A DNA stretch of 14,473 bases from an uncultured Solobacterium sp. (GTDB taxonomy: Bacteria > Bacillota_I > Bacilli_A > Erysipelotrichales > Erysipelotrichaceae): contig URYK01000057.1 of assembly GCA_900552125.1 (NCBI GenBank), positions 1 through 14,473 of the forward strand. Reading direction: 5' to 3'. Positions within the stretch are counted from its first letter, which is position 1, and every line of letters begins with the position of its first letter. Positions 7,411 to 14,437 of this stretch are shown here, one piece after another. The notes below the pieces were generated by a model that was given only the letters and a program-made list of their open reading frames with translations, was not told where the DNA came from and searched no databases. The translations under genes were made by a program, and so were the position numbers.

Positions 7411-8343
7411 CTATACCTTAATTTTTTTTAAATCATCTAAACAATATATTGAATTAGCTATACTAGATATCTCTTTTATTTTCCATCCATTTTTTAAATA
7501 TTTATGCCATGCATCTTTTAAATTAGTATATTTCAAATCGCAAAGCGATTTTGGTATACAGTATGATAAATAAACATATCCATTATTTTGAATTTCTATT
7601 ACTGTATTTATATTTGCTTTTCTATAGTAATATATGTGATTAATTGGATCATTTATTTCAATTTTAAGATTATACATTTTTTCTTGCAATCTCTTAACTG
7701 TTTGTGCCAGATATCTATATTCCTTTGTCTTTGGGGAAATAAGTTCATTCTTTTTAGCCTCACCTAAAATAAGCAAAGGCCGAATATTTAAATTTTTTAT
7801 TGATAGCTGTTGCACTAGTTCACAAACTTTATCAATATCATAAATATTCCACTTATTTGTTGTTAGTGATACTGAAGTAGTTATACCATACATTTTTAAA
7901 TATTTTATAGCTTTAACTGCTTTTTCAAAGCATCCTTTAACATTTCTCATCCTTTCATGAAAATCTGCACAACTCCCATCTATACTTATTTGGACTTCTT
8001 TAACACCTAATACTTTTAATAATTCTGCATTATACTTATTTATCAAAGTACCATTGGTAACTATTGATGTTCTTATTCCTGAAATGCTTAACTTATATAA
8101 GCATTTGAATAATAATTTTTTTCTCATAAATGGTTCTCCACCTGAGAAACATACATTAGCTACTCTTAAATCAATTAAATCGTCTATGATCTTTAAAATT
8201 AGATTATCAGGCATGTCACTTAATTCAAAACTTTCAGAATATTCAGGGCTCCCATTAAAACAATGTAAACATTTTAAATTACACTTATTAGTAATATTTA
8301 AAACTACATACATTGGCCCTATAACATTATCTTTATTAATCAT
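7411..8343 (-). CDS. Radical SAM protein 3 of the cluster, degenerate SPASM region
   Basis: A 310-aa radical SAM enzyme, probably acting on the cluster peptide. The cluster motif CNLKCLHC gives Cys21, 25 and 28, FSGGEP is at 66-71, and a T-N-G follows near 96-98. The C-terminal part resembles the start of a SPASM domain (EIQNNGYVYLS, then NLKDAW), but the cysteine expected five residues after Gly255 is Ser260. Only Cys262, 268 and 301 remain, so a normal set of auxiliary Fe-S ligands is not visible. It is clearly paralogous to the 331-aa enzyme two genes upstream (shared LHC-Y/F-N, LLFK, KWNI and a D-x-H segment near 232-236). It has no PqqD-like domain. Its ATG lies 8 nt inside the end of the PqqD/GNAT-like gene and no good ribosome-binding site precedes it, so translation is probably coupled. 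Confidence 0.87.
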   Translation of the reverse strand: MINKDNVIGPMYVVLNITNKCNLKCLHCFNGSPEYSESFELSDMPDNLILKIIDDLIDLRVANVCFSGGEPFMRKKLLFKCLYKLSISGIRTSIVTNGTLINKYNAELLKVLGVKEVQISIDGSCADFHERMRNVKGCFEKAVKAIKYLKMYGITTSVSLTTNKWNIYDIDKVCELVQQLSIKNLNIRPLLILGEAKKNELISPKTKEYRYLAQTVKRLQEKMYNLKIEINDPINHIYYYRKANINTVIEIQNNGYVYLSYCIPKSLCDLKYTNLKDAWHKYLKNGWKIKEISSIANSIYCLDDLKKIKV

Positions 8344-9157
8344 ACAAGTTATAATTATATTCTTCCAGATTTATGCCAAAACCCAATTCATCATTTAAAA
8401 CAATCTCTTTTCTAAATGGTAATGAAGTATTAGGAAAATTTTCTCCTTCAATAAGATATACTCTATATTTTGTTATTCTTTTTTCTGAAATAGTTGTTGT
8501 AGTTTCAATTGCTGTATCAAAAAATATTTTTTTGATATTTGAATCGACATTACTATCAAAAGCCACTGCTAATACGCTAGTCACAGTCGACTTAGGGTTT
8601 ATCGCACATATTAATACTCCTAGTAATTTATTTTCTTCTTCTAAAGTATAAATATATTGTGATTTGGTTAGTTCACCAGTATTTAATAAATTTGAATCAT
8701 AAATAAATCTATCATCCAAATATGGATTAATATAATCGAATTGAGTAGTATCTAATTTAAAAAAGTCAATACATTCATTTATTCGTATAAAATCTATTAA
8801 ATTTATAGAGTAATTATTACTAATTTTTTGTTTAATTTTTCTTTTAAATGGATTATTATCCCATTTAATCAATTGGAATACTGTAAATTGATTTAATGTA
8901 TGCAATACATCTTTTAATATTTTTTCTCTATCAACATTGTATTTATTGACAATATAATTAACAATATCATTCACAGAATTAATGCCATTACACATATTGA
9001 TAATTGTAACACATACTGAATTTACTATGATTTCATTTTCTAATGCTGGTGTATTAAATCTATAAGAGAAGTATCCTCCTTTTTCTTCTCTACAATATAT
9101 TATTTTTTCTTTAATAAGTGTTGGTTTCATGTTTAGGATATCATTATTAGTTAACAT
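8336..9157 (-). CDS. PqqD-like (RiPP recognition) domain fused to a GNAT-like domain
   Basis: 273 aa in two parts. Residues about 10-98 look like a PqqD/RRE winged-helix fold: a beta-rich start with YFSYRFNTPALENEIIVNS, then GINSVNDIVNYIVNKYNVD and a helix ending FQLIKW. Residues about 118-262 look like a GNAT (N-acetyltransferase-like) fold, with YIYTLEEENKLLGVLICAIN resembling the central beta strands and LGFG near the end. I see no clear RxxGxG/A acetyl-CoA loop, so activity is doubtful. The second half appears related to the protein at 10163-10720 (shared IYxxxLLN and similar strand order). The gene starts 13 nt after the 331-aa radical SAM gene, with AAAGGAT upstream, and overlaps the next radical SAM gene. 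Likely role: deliver the leader peptide to the two shorter radical SAM enzymes, which have no RRE. Domain assignments are by eye. Confidence 0.6.
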   Translation of the reverse strand: MLTNNDILNMKPTLIKEKIIYCREEKGGYFSYRFNTPALENEIIVNSVCVTIINMCNGINSVNDIVNYIVNKYNVDREKILKDVLHTLNQFTVFQLIKWDNNPFKRKIKQKISNNYSINLIDFIRINECIDFFKLDTTQFDYINPYLDDRFIYDSNLLNTGELTKSQYIYTLEEENKLLGVLICAINPKSTVTSVLAVAFDSNVDSNIKKIFFDTAIETTTTISEKRITKYRVYLIEGENFPNTSLPFRKEIVLNDELGFGINLEEYNYNLYD

Positions 9158-9170
9158 ACAATCATCCTTT

Positions 9171-10166
9171 CTATAAAATATCCATATCTAAATCTTCTTC
9201 TTTAAAATTTCTTGGTAAATTTGTTTGAATTAAATTTAACTCATTCATACACAAAATATTTGAAGCAACATTTTGTAAAAACTGATTCGACCACACACGA
9301 CCTAATCCTTGATCCCAATATTCTAGTAACGAATGTCTTTTTACATTTCCAACGGATACAGGCAGATACATACTTGGTACTATGTTACCGTTTGCTTTTA
9401 TAGATATAAACGGACAGCACATCTTATTATATTTAGGAAAACGTATCAAATGGTCGACAGCATCGCCCCACTCAAATCTTAATTTTGTATATTCACTTTT
9501 TAATCTATGAAATTTCTTTTTAAGCTTTCTATATTGTACCTCATCAGGAACAATATCATTTTCGCTTCCTCTTCCAATAGGCATCGTACGCTGTAATCTT
9601 AATTCGTTAACTTTATATTTATCGCATATTTTTACAATTTCTTCAAAATCTTCAATATTCCATTTTGTTGGTGTAAAAGCAATTCCAGTGTTAATATTTT
9701 CATCTTTAAGATTTTTTAAAGCAATTAATACTTTTTCATATGCACCATCAAACCCGCGCAACTTATCGTGAGATCCCTTTAATCCGTCTAAACTAAGTTG
9801 TATTCTTGATAATCCTGCTTTTTTTATTTTTTTTACTATATCTTTTGTAAGATAAAATCCGTTTGATACAAAAGCTACATCAATTCCTGCACTAGCTAAC
9901 TTATTTATAGATTTAAAAAGCAATTCTTTTCTTAAAAGTGGTTCCCCCCCACATAAACATACACTTAGTGGTTTCATTTTAGCAACATCATCAATCAAGG
10001 ACATAAACTCTTCATCAGTCAACTCATTTTGAACACAATTATTTTCTCCGCTAAAGTTATAGCAATGTAAACATCTATAATTACAATTGTTTGTAATATC
10101 AATAGATAATTGAAATGGTCCTTTAATAATATCGCTATGATCAATATATTGCTTATTCATAATCAT
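9171..10166 (-). CDS. Radical SAM protein 2 of the cluster, degenerate SPASM region
   Basis: A 331-aa radical SAM enzyme. CNYRCLHC supplies Cys28, 32 and 35, and LCGGEP (71-76) is the SAM-binding GGE block. The C-terminal segment CCPFISIKANGNIVPS has the SPASM start pattern, but the second conserved cysteine is Ser265; Cys250, 251 and 306 are the only others left there. The LLEYWDQ near 280-286 corresponds to the usual SPASM LxExW. The ATG at 10166 forms an ATGA overlap with the upstream GNAT-like gene, with GGAG 6 nt before it; a second ATG six bases on is possible. It is a paralogue of the 310-aa enzyme, and the pair GNAT-like plus radical SAM occurs twice in a row. The substrate is inferred to be the 70-aa peptide; the reaction is unknown. 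Confidence 0.87.
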   Translation of the reverse strand: MIMNKQYIDHSDIIKGPFQLSIDITNNCNYRCLHCYNFSGENNCVQNELTDEEFMSLIDDVAKMKPLSVCLCGGEPLLRKELLFKSINKLASAGIDVAFVSNGFYLTKDIVKKIKKAGLSRIQLSLDGLKGSHDKLRGFDGAYEKVLIALKNLKDENINTGIAFTPTKWNIEDFEEIVKICDKYKVNELRLQRTMPIGRGSENDIVPDEVQYRKLKKKFHRLKSEYTKLRFEWGDAVDHLIRFPKYNKMCCPFISIKANGNIVPSMYLPVSVGNVKRHSLLEYWDQGLGRVWSNQFLQNVASNILCMNELNLIQTNLPRNFKEEDLDMDIL

Positions 10167-10720
10167 TTTTCTCTCCTTTTAAATTGTCTTTGTAATGTAG
10201 TAACGGTTTTACCATATCCTTTTTCATTTTCTCTAATCTTTAAAATTATAAAACCACCTTTAATTAAAACATCGTACCATTTACTATAATATTGATTATT
10301 ATTTAAGAGATTTGTAACTATTTTTGTTGGTTCAATAATGCAATATTCTGATAATACTTCTTCTGCAAAATCAATCAAATCTTTTAAATAGATTAGATAT
10401 GAATTATCTCCACAAATTAAATTTAAATTTAATGCCTTACTTTTATTGTTTTTATTTATTGACATAGCTACTAATAATTTAATTTGATTATCTATTTCTA
10501 TCGACATAAATTCTTCATAATATTCATAAATATTGGCTCTTATATTCACCTCATTATATTCTTCCGAATTTAACAACTGATCATTTATATAAATATCATT
10601 GGAAATATTTATTTTATTATTAATTTTATATTTGTTAATAAATTCTATAACTTTTCTAGTATCTTGTTCTTGTAATAATTTTATCTCAATGCTATTATTT
10701 ATTTTTTTATTAAACTCCAC
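10163..10720 (-). CDS. GNAT-like protein, partner of radical SAM protein 2
   Basis: About 185 aa. The frame is open from TTG 10741, but the strong AAGGAGG site lies inside that extension, 8 nt before GTG 10720, so GTG 10720 is the likely start. The N-terminus (IEIKLLQEQDTRKVIEFI) looks like the first strand and helix of a GNAT fold. A central strand pair, a helix (YLKDLIDFAEEVLSEY) and a C-terminal SKWYDVLIKGGFIIL follow in GNAT order. The acetyl-CoA P-loop motif is not obvious, so it may be a non-catalytic partner. It resembles the second half of the PqqD fusion at 8336-9157 without the PqqD part. It is the first gene after the precursor, separated by a hairpin, and overlaps the radical SAM gene by ATGA. 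The fold call is tentative. Confidence 0.55.
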   Translation of the reverse strand: MEFNKKINNSIEIKLLQEQDTRKVIEFINKYKINNKINISNDIYINDQLLNSEEYNEVNIRANIYEYYEEFMSIEIDNQIKLLVAMSINKNNKSKALNLNLICGDNSYLIYLKDLIDFAEEVLSEYCIIEPTKIVTNLLNNNQYYSKWYDVLIKGGFIILKIRENEKGYGKTVTTLQRQFKRREK

Positions 10721-10747
10721 GTTATTCTCCTCCTTAAACAATTATAA

Positions 10748-10779
10748 AGAACGGTCTCATATATATAATGAGCCGCTCT
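10748..10779 (-). terminator. Hairpin just after the precursor gene (attenuator or processing site)
   Basis: A 7-bp stem (10748-10754 with 10773-10779, including one G-U pair in RNA) continues, after a single bulge, into a 5-bp stem (10756-10760 with 10768-10772). The loop is 7 nt. On the minus strand it is followed by a moderately U-rich stretch. It lies 15 nt after the stop of the 70-aa peptide and before the modification genes. It would fit partial termination or protection of the precursor mRNA. Confidence 0.6.
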
Positions 10780-10794
10780 ATTTAAGAATTTAAA

Positions 10795-11007
10795 TTACCA
10801 ATATGGATCGCACCATAACCATGCTGCACCATATACCCAAAGACCACCCCCAGCAGCAACAGCAACGGCTGCAGCAGCTACTAATATTGCATAACCTGCT
10901 TTAATTAGACTTCTAGCATTTGCTGATTGATTAGTATCACCAACATACACTACTGAAGGTTCTTCATAGTAATTTTGATTTTTATTGCTATCAAAATTTT
11001 CGCTCAT
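10795..11007 (-). CDS. 70-aa candidate RiPP precursor with Ala/Val/Gly- and aromatic-rich core
   Basis: Likely substrate of the cluster. AGGAG sits 8 nt before ATG 11007. Residues 1 to about 33 are polar and acidic (SENFDSNKNQ, EEPSVVYVGD) and could serve as the leader. From about residue 36 the sequence becomes wholly hydrophobic: AGYAILVAAAAVAV, then AAGGG (51-55). It ends in LWVYGAAWLWCDPYW, with four Trp, two Tyr and the only Cys (Cys66). A membrane protein is unlikely in this setting; such a C-terminus fits a peptide whose side chains or alpha-carbons are modified by radical SAM enzymes. Candidate targets are the aromatics (cyclophane-type links), Cys66 (thioether) or the Ala/Val run (epimerisation). 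None is proved. The GGG could mark a cleavage region, but no protease is encoded here. I do not recognise it as a member of a named precursor family. Confidence 0.72.
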   Translation of the reverse strand: MSENFDSNKNQNYYEEPSVVYVGDTNQSANARSLIKAGYAILVAAAAVAVAAGGGLWVYGAAWLWCDPYW

Positions 11008-11037
11008 AGTACTTTCTCCTTTCTTTAAATTTATTTA

Positions 11038-11064
11038 TTTTAAATGAAATAATTTCATTTAAAA
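11038..11064 (-). repeat. 27-bp palindrome just upstream of the precursor gene
   Basis: Arms TTTTAAATGAAAT and ATTTCATTTAAAA surround a single central base, a perfect inverted repeat. It starts 1 nt after the stop codon of the 192-aa gene, and in RNA would form a hairpin about 30 nt before the precursor start. There is no U-run of terminator type. Together with the hairpin at 10748-10779 it brackets the precursor message. Confidence 0.6.
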
Positions 11065-11065
11065 C

Positions 11066-11644
11066 CTAAATCACATTTAAAATATAACCTGATGTAATCA
11101 TTCTTTTTATGCTATATTCATGTTCTTTAACAAATTGAATCTCAAAAACCAAATATACTTCTTCATCGTTTACTAAATACAGCATAAAGTAATTTTGATT
11201 ACATTTTTTTATTTGTATTGAACAATATGTAATTAATCCGTTTTCTAAGTCTAAAATAGTTATATTTTCTGTAGAAATATTTTGCAAATCTAAGGATGAT
11301 ATATAATCAACTAACTGATATATGTCTACAATTTTTCCAGTAAAATTTATTCTCTTTATGTATGAGTTTTTACCGTTATTCACTTCAAGTGTTAATAGAT
11401 TATCTTTTCTTTTTGCAATCAAGGTGATTTTAATCCCATTAACATACCTATTTATTATCGAACTGCAATAACCAGTTGATTTATCTAAATAAACAATAAT
11501 TTCTTTAATTATTTCTTTATTAATGTAAATCAAATTTTTTAATATTGTTTTATCTTCATTTTGCAATTTTTGGGTTTTATACAAACCATAATCATCGTAT
11601 CCCATATCTTCGTTGGGAATTCTTATTATATAATTCTTTTCCAT
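11066..11644 (-). CDS. Unrecognised 192-aa protein of the RiPP operon
   Basis: I do not recognise this protein. It is soluble-looking, with no signal peptide, membrane segment or metal motif, and mostly predicted beta strands alternating with short helices. Examples are IKITLIAKRKDNLLTLEV, VDIYQLVDYISSL and FMLYLVNDEEVYLVFEIQ; the end is ITSGYILNVI. Its ATG follows the stop of the 466-aa radical SAM gene by 3 nt, with GAGG inside that gene, so the two are probably translated together. The precursor gene follows at once, after a palindrome. Position between the maturase and its substrate suggests a partner, chaperone or immunity role. Distant kinship to the two GNAT-like proteins of the cluster is conceivable from size and strand pattern, but I could not find a convincing shared motif. 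Confidence 0.75.
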   Translation of the reverse strand: MEKNYIIRIPNEDMGYDDYGLYKTQKLQNEDKTILKNLIYINKEIIKEIIVYLDKSTGYCSSIINRYVNGIKITLIAKRKDNLLTLEVNNGKNSYIKRINFTGKIVDIYQLVDYISSLDLQNISTENITILDLENGLITYCSIQIKKCNQNYFMLYLVNDEEVYLVFEIQFVKEHEYSIKRMITSGYILNVI

Positions 11645-11647
11645 CTC

Positions 11648-13048
11648 TTACCTCTTTTGAAAACAGTTTAATAAATTATAATTATCTTTGTACCAGTTAC
11701 ACTGTTCCACATCCTTATGATATAAACTTGCCCTAGCAACACAGTTTATACACCTGAAAAGATTCTTACAATCTAAGCAAATTTGTTCTTCTGGAGTACT
11801 AACTTTTAATAATTTCTTTATATTTTCTCTAATCTTATTTTGTTGCAATATATTGCCAAGAATAATATTACTCATCATACATGGTTTTATATTTCCTGAT
11901 GAATCAATAAAAAGAATTTTTGAACCTGCTCCACAACCATCACAACTCATTAAACTAATATATTTTTTATAACTAAAATAAGAAGTAATATTAAATTGAT
12001 CTTTTTCAATAAAATCACACCAATTTCCATCTTCATCAAAGGTAACAAATCCTCTATATTTTCTAAGTATACTGTCGATTTTGTATAAAAAATTATAATT
12101 ATTAGATATTAATAAATCAGGATTATTGGCATAAGCTCTTCCAAGTGGTTGTATTATTCCAACACCTACTTTTTTAGCATTATTACTTTTTGCTAATTTG
12201 ATAATTTCATCAATATCATTTATATTAAAATCCCCTACTACTGTTCCAATCGAATAAGAAACACCAAAATGATTTAGTAATTTCATACTTTTTATAACTC
12301 TATCAAATGCTAAATTTGAATTTCTTAAATAGTTATGTGTACTGGCTGATGCCCCATCTAAACTTAGCTTCACACTATCAATGCGTTCTTTTTTTAAAAA
12401 AATAACGAATTTTTCATCAAGGAGATATCCGGATGTATTCAGTCTTACCTTAAATCCACTATGTTTGGCGAATCTTATAATTTCTTTAATATTGGGATGA
12501 CACAATGGATCACCACCAGTTAAAGTAATAGTCTTCACTTTATTTTTAAAGTCTGACAAAATTTTTTTTATTGTATTTAAATCCAATTGATTATAATTTA
12601 AATTATCAGCTTCCATATAACAATGTTTACATCTTAAATTGCATTTGCTGGTAATTTCAATAGAGCAATGTAATGGATAATATTCTTTAAAATCACCTGT
12701 AATATAAATTGATGAATTACTAATTCTTTTTTCTATCACCCTATAATTAATTAACCTCTCAATAAAACGAATTATAATATCTAAATCAATATTAAATTCT
12801 TCAAAAAGATGATTAACATCATATCCTTTGTTTATCCTGATAAGCATTTTTGTTGCAGTAGAATTTAATTTCATATAGCTTATACCATTATGCAATAACA
12901 ATGAATAATCAGGAAATACATGTAAATTATATATTCCATTAATGGAAAACTTCTCATTTGTAATACTCATTTCATCACATATATATTGATCATTTGTCAA
13001 CTCTAATTGTTTTAAAATTATATTAGTATTTAGTATTTCTGGATTCAT
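11648..13048 (-). CDS. Radical SAM/SPASM maturase 1 with N-terminal PqqD-like domain
   Basis: A 466-aa enzyme heading the operon. Residues about 35-110 resemble a PqqD-like peptide-binding domain (YNLHVFPDYSLLLHNG, then a helical stretch ending NYRVIEKR). The radical SAM core begins at CNLRCKHC (Cys136, 140, 143), with LTGGDP at 176-181. The SPASM region is complete in outline: Cys369, Cys372, Cys390 (after DSSGNIKP), Cys424, 427, 433, 436 and 450, with a further Cys462. It should carry one SAM cluster and up to two auxiliary clusters. ATG 13048 is preceded by AAGGTG at 9 nt. It is the only radical SAM enzyme of this operon with both its own recognition domain and full SPASM ligands, so it probably makes the main modification of the 70-aa peptide. 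The upstream 560 bp holds no gene, so the promoter lies there. Confidence 0.9.
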   Translation of the reverse strand: MNPEILNTNIILKQLELTNDQYICDEMSITNEKFSINGIYNLHVFPDYSLLLHNGISYMKLNSTATKMLIRINKGYDVNHLFEEFNIDLDIIIRFIERLINYRVIEKRISNSSIYITGDFKEYYPLHCSIEITSKCNLRCKHCYMEADNLNYNQLDLNTIKKILSDFKNKVKTITLTGGDPLCHPNIKEIIRFAKHSGFKVRLNTSGYLLDEKFVIFLKKERIDSVKLSLDGASASTHNYLRNSNLAFDRVIKSMKLLNHFGVSYSIGTVVGDFNINDIDEIIKLAKSNNAKKVGVGIIQPLGRAYANNPDLLISNNYNFLYKIDSILRKYRGFVTFDEDGNWCDFIEKDQFNITSYFSYKKYISLMSCDGCGAGSKILFIDSSGNIKPCMMSNIILGNILQQNKIRENIKKLLKVSTPEEQICLDCKNLFRCINCVARASLYHKDVEQCNWYKDNYNLLNCFQKR

Positions 13049-13613
13049 TTAAAATATCACCTTCCATCTAGATACAGAATATATTACTTTTATAAAAAGA
13101 AACATATATATTGCCTAATATAAGAAATTTATAGTCTAAAATACGACTTTTTTGACTAAATAACTTAATAATATATCATCACTGAATATTTTATGAAAAA
13201 ATACTGTTTCAATCATAAGATAACTTCATCAATATAATGTGATAATAAAATTTATTACTATACTTATACCTCTAATGACTTTATTTTATTAATCTTTTTC
13301 TTGTTCTAGCTTAATTTCCATTTTTTACTTATATTACATATTAAAATCAAACTATTTTATCAAATATCATTTTCATTAATGATTTCTTACTTAATCTCTA
13401 CATGATCTAACCATATTCTAATGTGATACAACAAATTTCAGGCATATACTATACAATTCATTTCAAATGTTGCTTTTTTGTTTTTGTATGGTTAATATGA
13501 ATGAAAACTCATCAATGATAAGATATTTCACTTTTATAAAGTATCTTAATCATGATATGATTCATTATTTTATTTTTTATAATCTAATTCTAATAATAAA
13601 TGATGATCCAAAT
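13049..13613. other. AT-rich upstream region of the RiPP operon; no gene seen
   Basis: No open frame with a ribosome-binding site is present on either strand. The minus strand should contain the operon promoter, but several weak AT-rich candidates between 13085 and 13160 cannot be told apart. Two structured spots are visible. One is an AGTC/AGTC/GACT cluster at about 13133-13156. The other is a near-perfect dyad at 13515-13525 with 13542-13553. Such a long leader could hold regulatory RNA, but I see no known riboswitch. Confidence 0.5.
13515..13553. repeat. Inverted repeat in the region upstream of the RiPP operon
   Basis: ATGATAAGATA (13515-13525) and TATCTTAATCAT (13542-13553) are complementary over 11 pairs with one bulged base, around a 16-nt centre. 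It could be an operator or part of a 5' leader hairpin. No terminator-like T-run follows. Confidence 0.4.
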
Positions 13614-13646
13614 AAAAAAATCGTCATCACACTAGTGTGACGACGA
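13614..13646 (-). terminator. Rho-independent terminator of the MerR-family gene
   Basis: An 11-bp stem with one mismatch (outer CGTC/GACG, inner TCACAC/GTGTGA) around a TA centre at 13622-13645 is followed on the minus strand by seven T residues (13620-13614). It is the most GC-rich hairpin in the window and lies about 57 nt after the MerR gene stop. It insulates the RiPP operon from merR transcription. Confidence 0.85.
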
Positions 13647-13702
13647 CATCAAACAATTAATACTATTCAATTTTAAAGTAAAATATTTAATTAAACAATT
13701 AG

Positions 13703-14416
13703 CTAATCTCTAAAAGTTTCCTTGAAATATCCTTTATATTCACAATATGGACATCTTAATTTTTTACCTTTTTTTCCACCATTAAGAGAAACTAAATCTT
13801 TAAAAAAAGAAATATAAAACTTTTTTCCACATTTAGGACAGATAAACGCATTAGACGCTGAATGAAAGTAGACCAAACCTAGCAATTGAAAAATCCCCAT
13901 GACTATAATAAAAAATGTGTATATTCCCCCAAGATTTAAAAAAATAGGAAAAATAGTAAATAAAAATACAATATATGAGAGCAATAAAATATTAGCAATT
14001 ACAGTAATTTTTGTATATTTTTCTTTTTTCTTCAAAATTACTTCTAATTCTTGTATTGTACTAACCGGCAAATTCTTTTCCGTTTTAATAATCTCTAAAG
14101 CTAAATTAAGTTTGTTCACATTATCTCCCATTAAGTTAATTTCATCTTGATAAGTCTTTATCTTTGAATCTAATATATTTATTAAATTTGAAAAATCATT
14201 AGAATCAAGTAAAATTTTAATTTCTGATAGAGTAAATCCTAAATTCTTGTACAATATAATGTAATTTAATCGTAATTCAGCATCTTCGTCATAAAATCTA
14301 TATCCTTTTTCATTGATATGATTTGGTTTTAAAATTCCTTTTTTATCGTAGAATTGGACAGTTCTCACACTAATACCGTTTTTCTTAGCTAATTCTCCTG
14401 TACTTAACATATTCAT
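13703..14416 (-). CDS. MerR-family regulator with two membrane segments and zinc ribbon
   Basis: A 237-aa transcription factor. Residues 4-70 are a classic MerR winged HTH (STGELAKKNGISVRTVQFYD, GYRFYDEDAELRL, LGFTLSEIKILL). A coiled-coil dimerisation helix follows to about 130. Two hydrophobic segments (about 138-160 and 163-185) would anchor the protein in the membrane. The tail has CPKC (193-196) and CPYC (222-225), a probable zinc ribbon. AAAGGAG lies just before ATG 14416; the Met two codons later is also possible. The effector is unknown; the membrane anchor suggests an envelope or membrane signal. It is likely autoregulated through the dyad in its own promoter. A terminator separates it from the RiPP operon, so control of that operon is possible but not shown. 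Confidence 0.9.
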   Translation of the reverse strand: MNMLSTGELAKKNGISVRTVQFYDKKGILKPNHINEKGYRFYDEDAELRLNYIILYKNLGFTLSEIKILLDSNDFSNLINILDSKIKTYQDEINLMGDNVNKLNLALEIIKTEKNLPVSTIQELEVILKKKEKYTKITVIANILLLSYIVFLFTIFPIFLNLGGIYTFFIIVMGIFQLLGLVYFHSASNAFICPKCGKKFYISFFKDLVSLNGGKKGKKLRCPYCEYKGYFKETFRD

Positions 14417-14437
14417 TAATCTCCTTTCTATACACTT

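Noticed and set aside
8054..8651. Two plus-strand open frames opposite the third radical SAM and PqqD/GNAT-like genes
   Set aside because: They are antisense to clearly coding minus-strand genes, have no ribosome-binding sites or recognisable motifs, and are explained by low GC codon patterns.
10795..11007. The 70-aa protein as a simple small membrane protein
   Set aside because: One hydrophobic stretch could span a membrane, but its place among three radical SAM enzymes, the flanking hairpins and the aromatic/Cys tail favour a precursor. Not fully excluded.
13899..14150. Plus-strand 83-codon open frame
   Set aside because: It lies opposite the MerR-family gene, whose HTH, membrane and zinc-ribbon parts are convincing.
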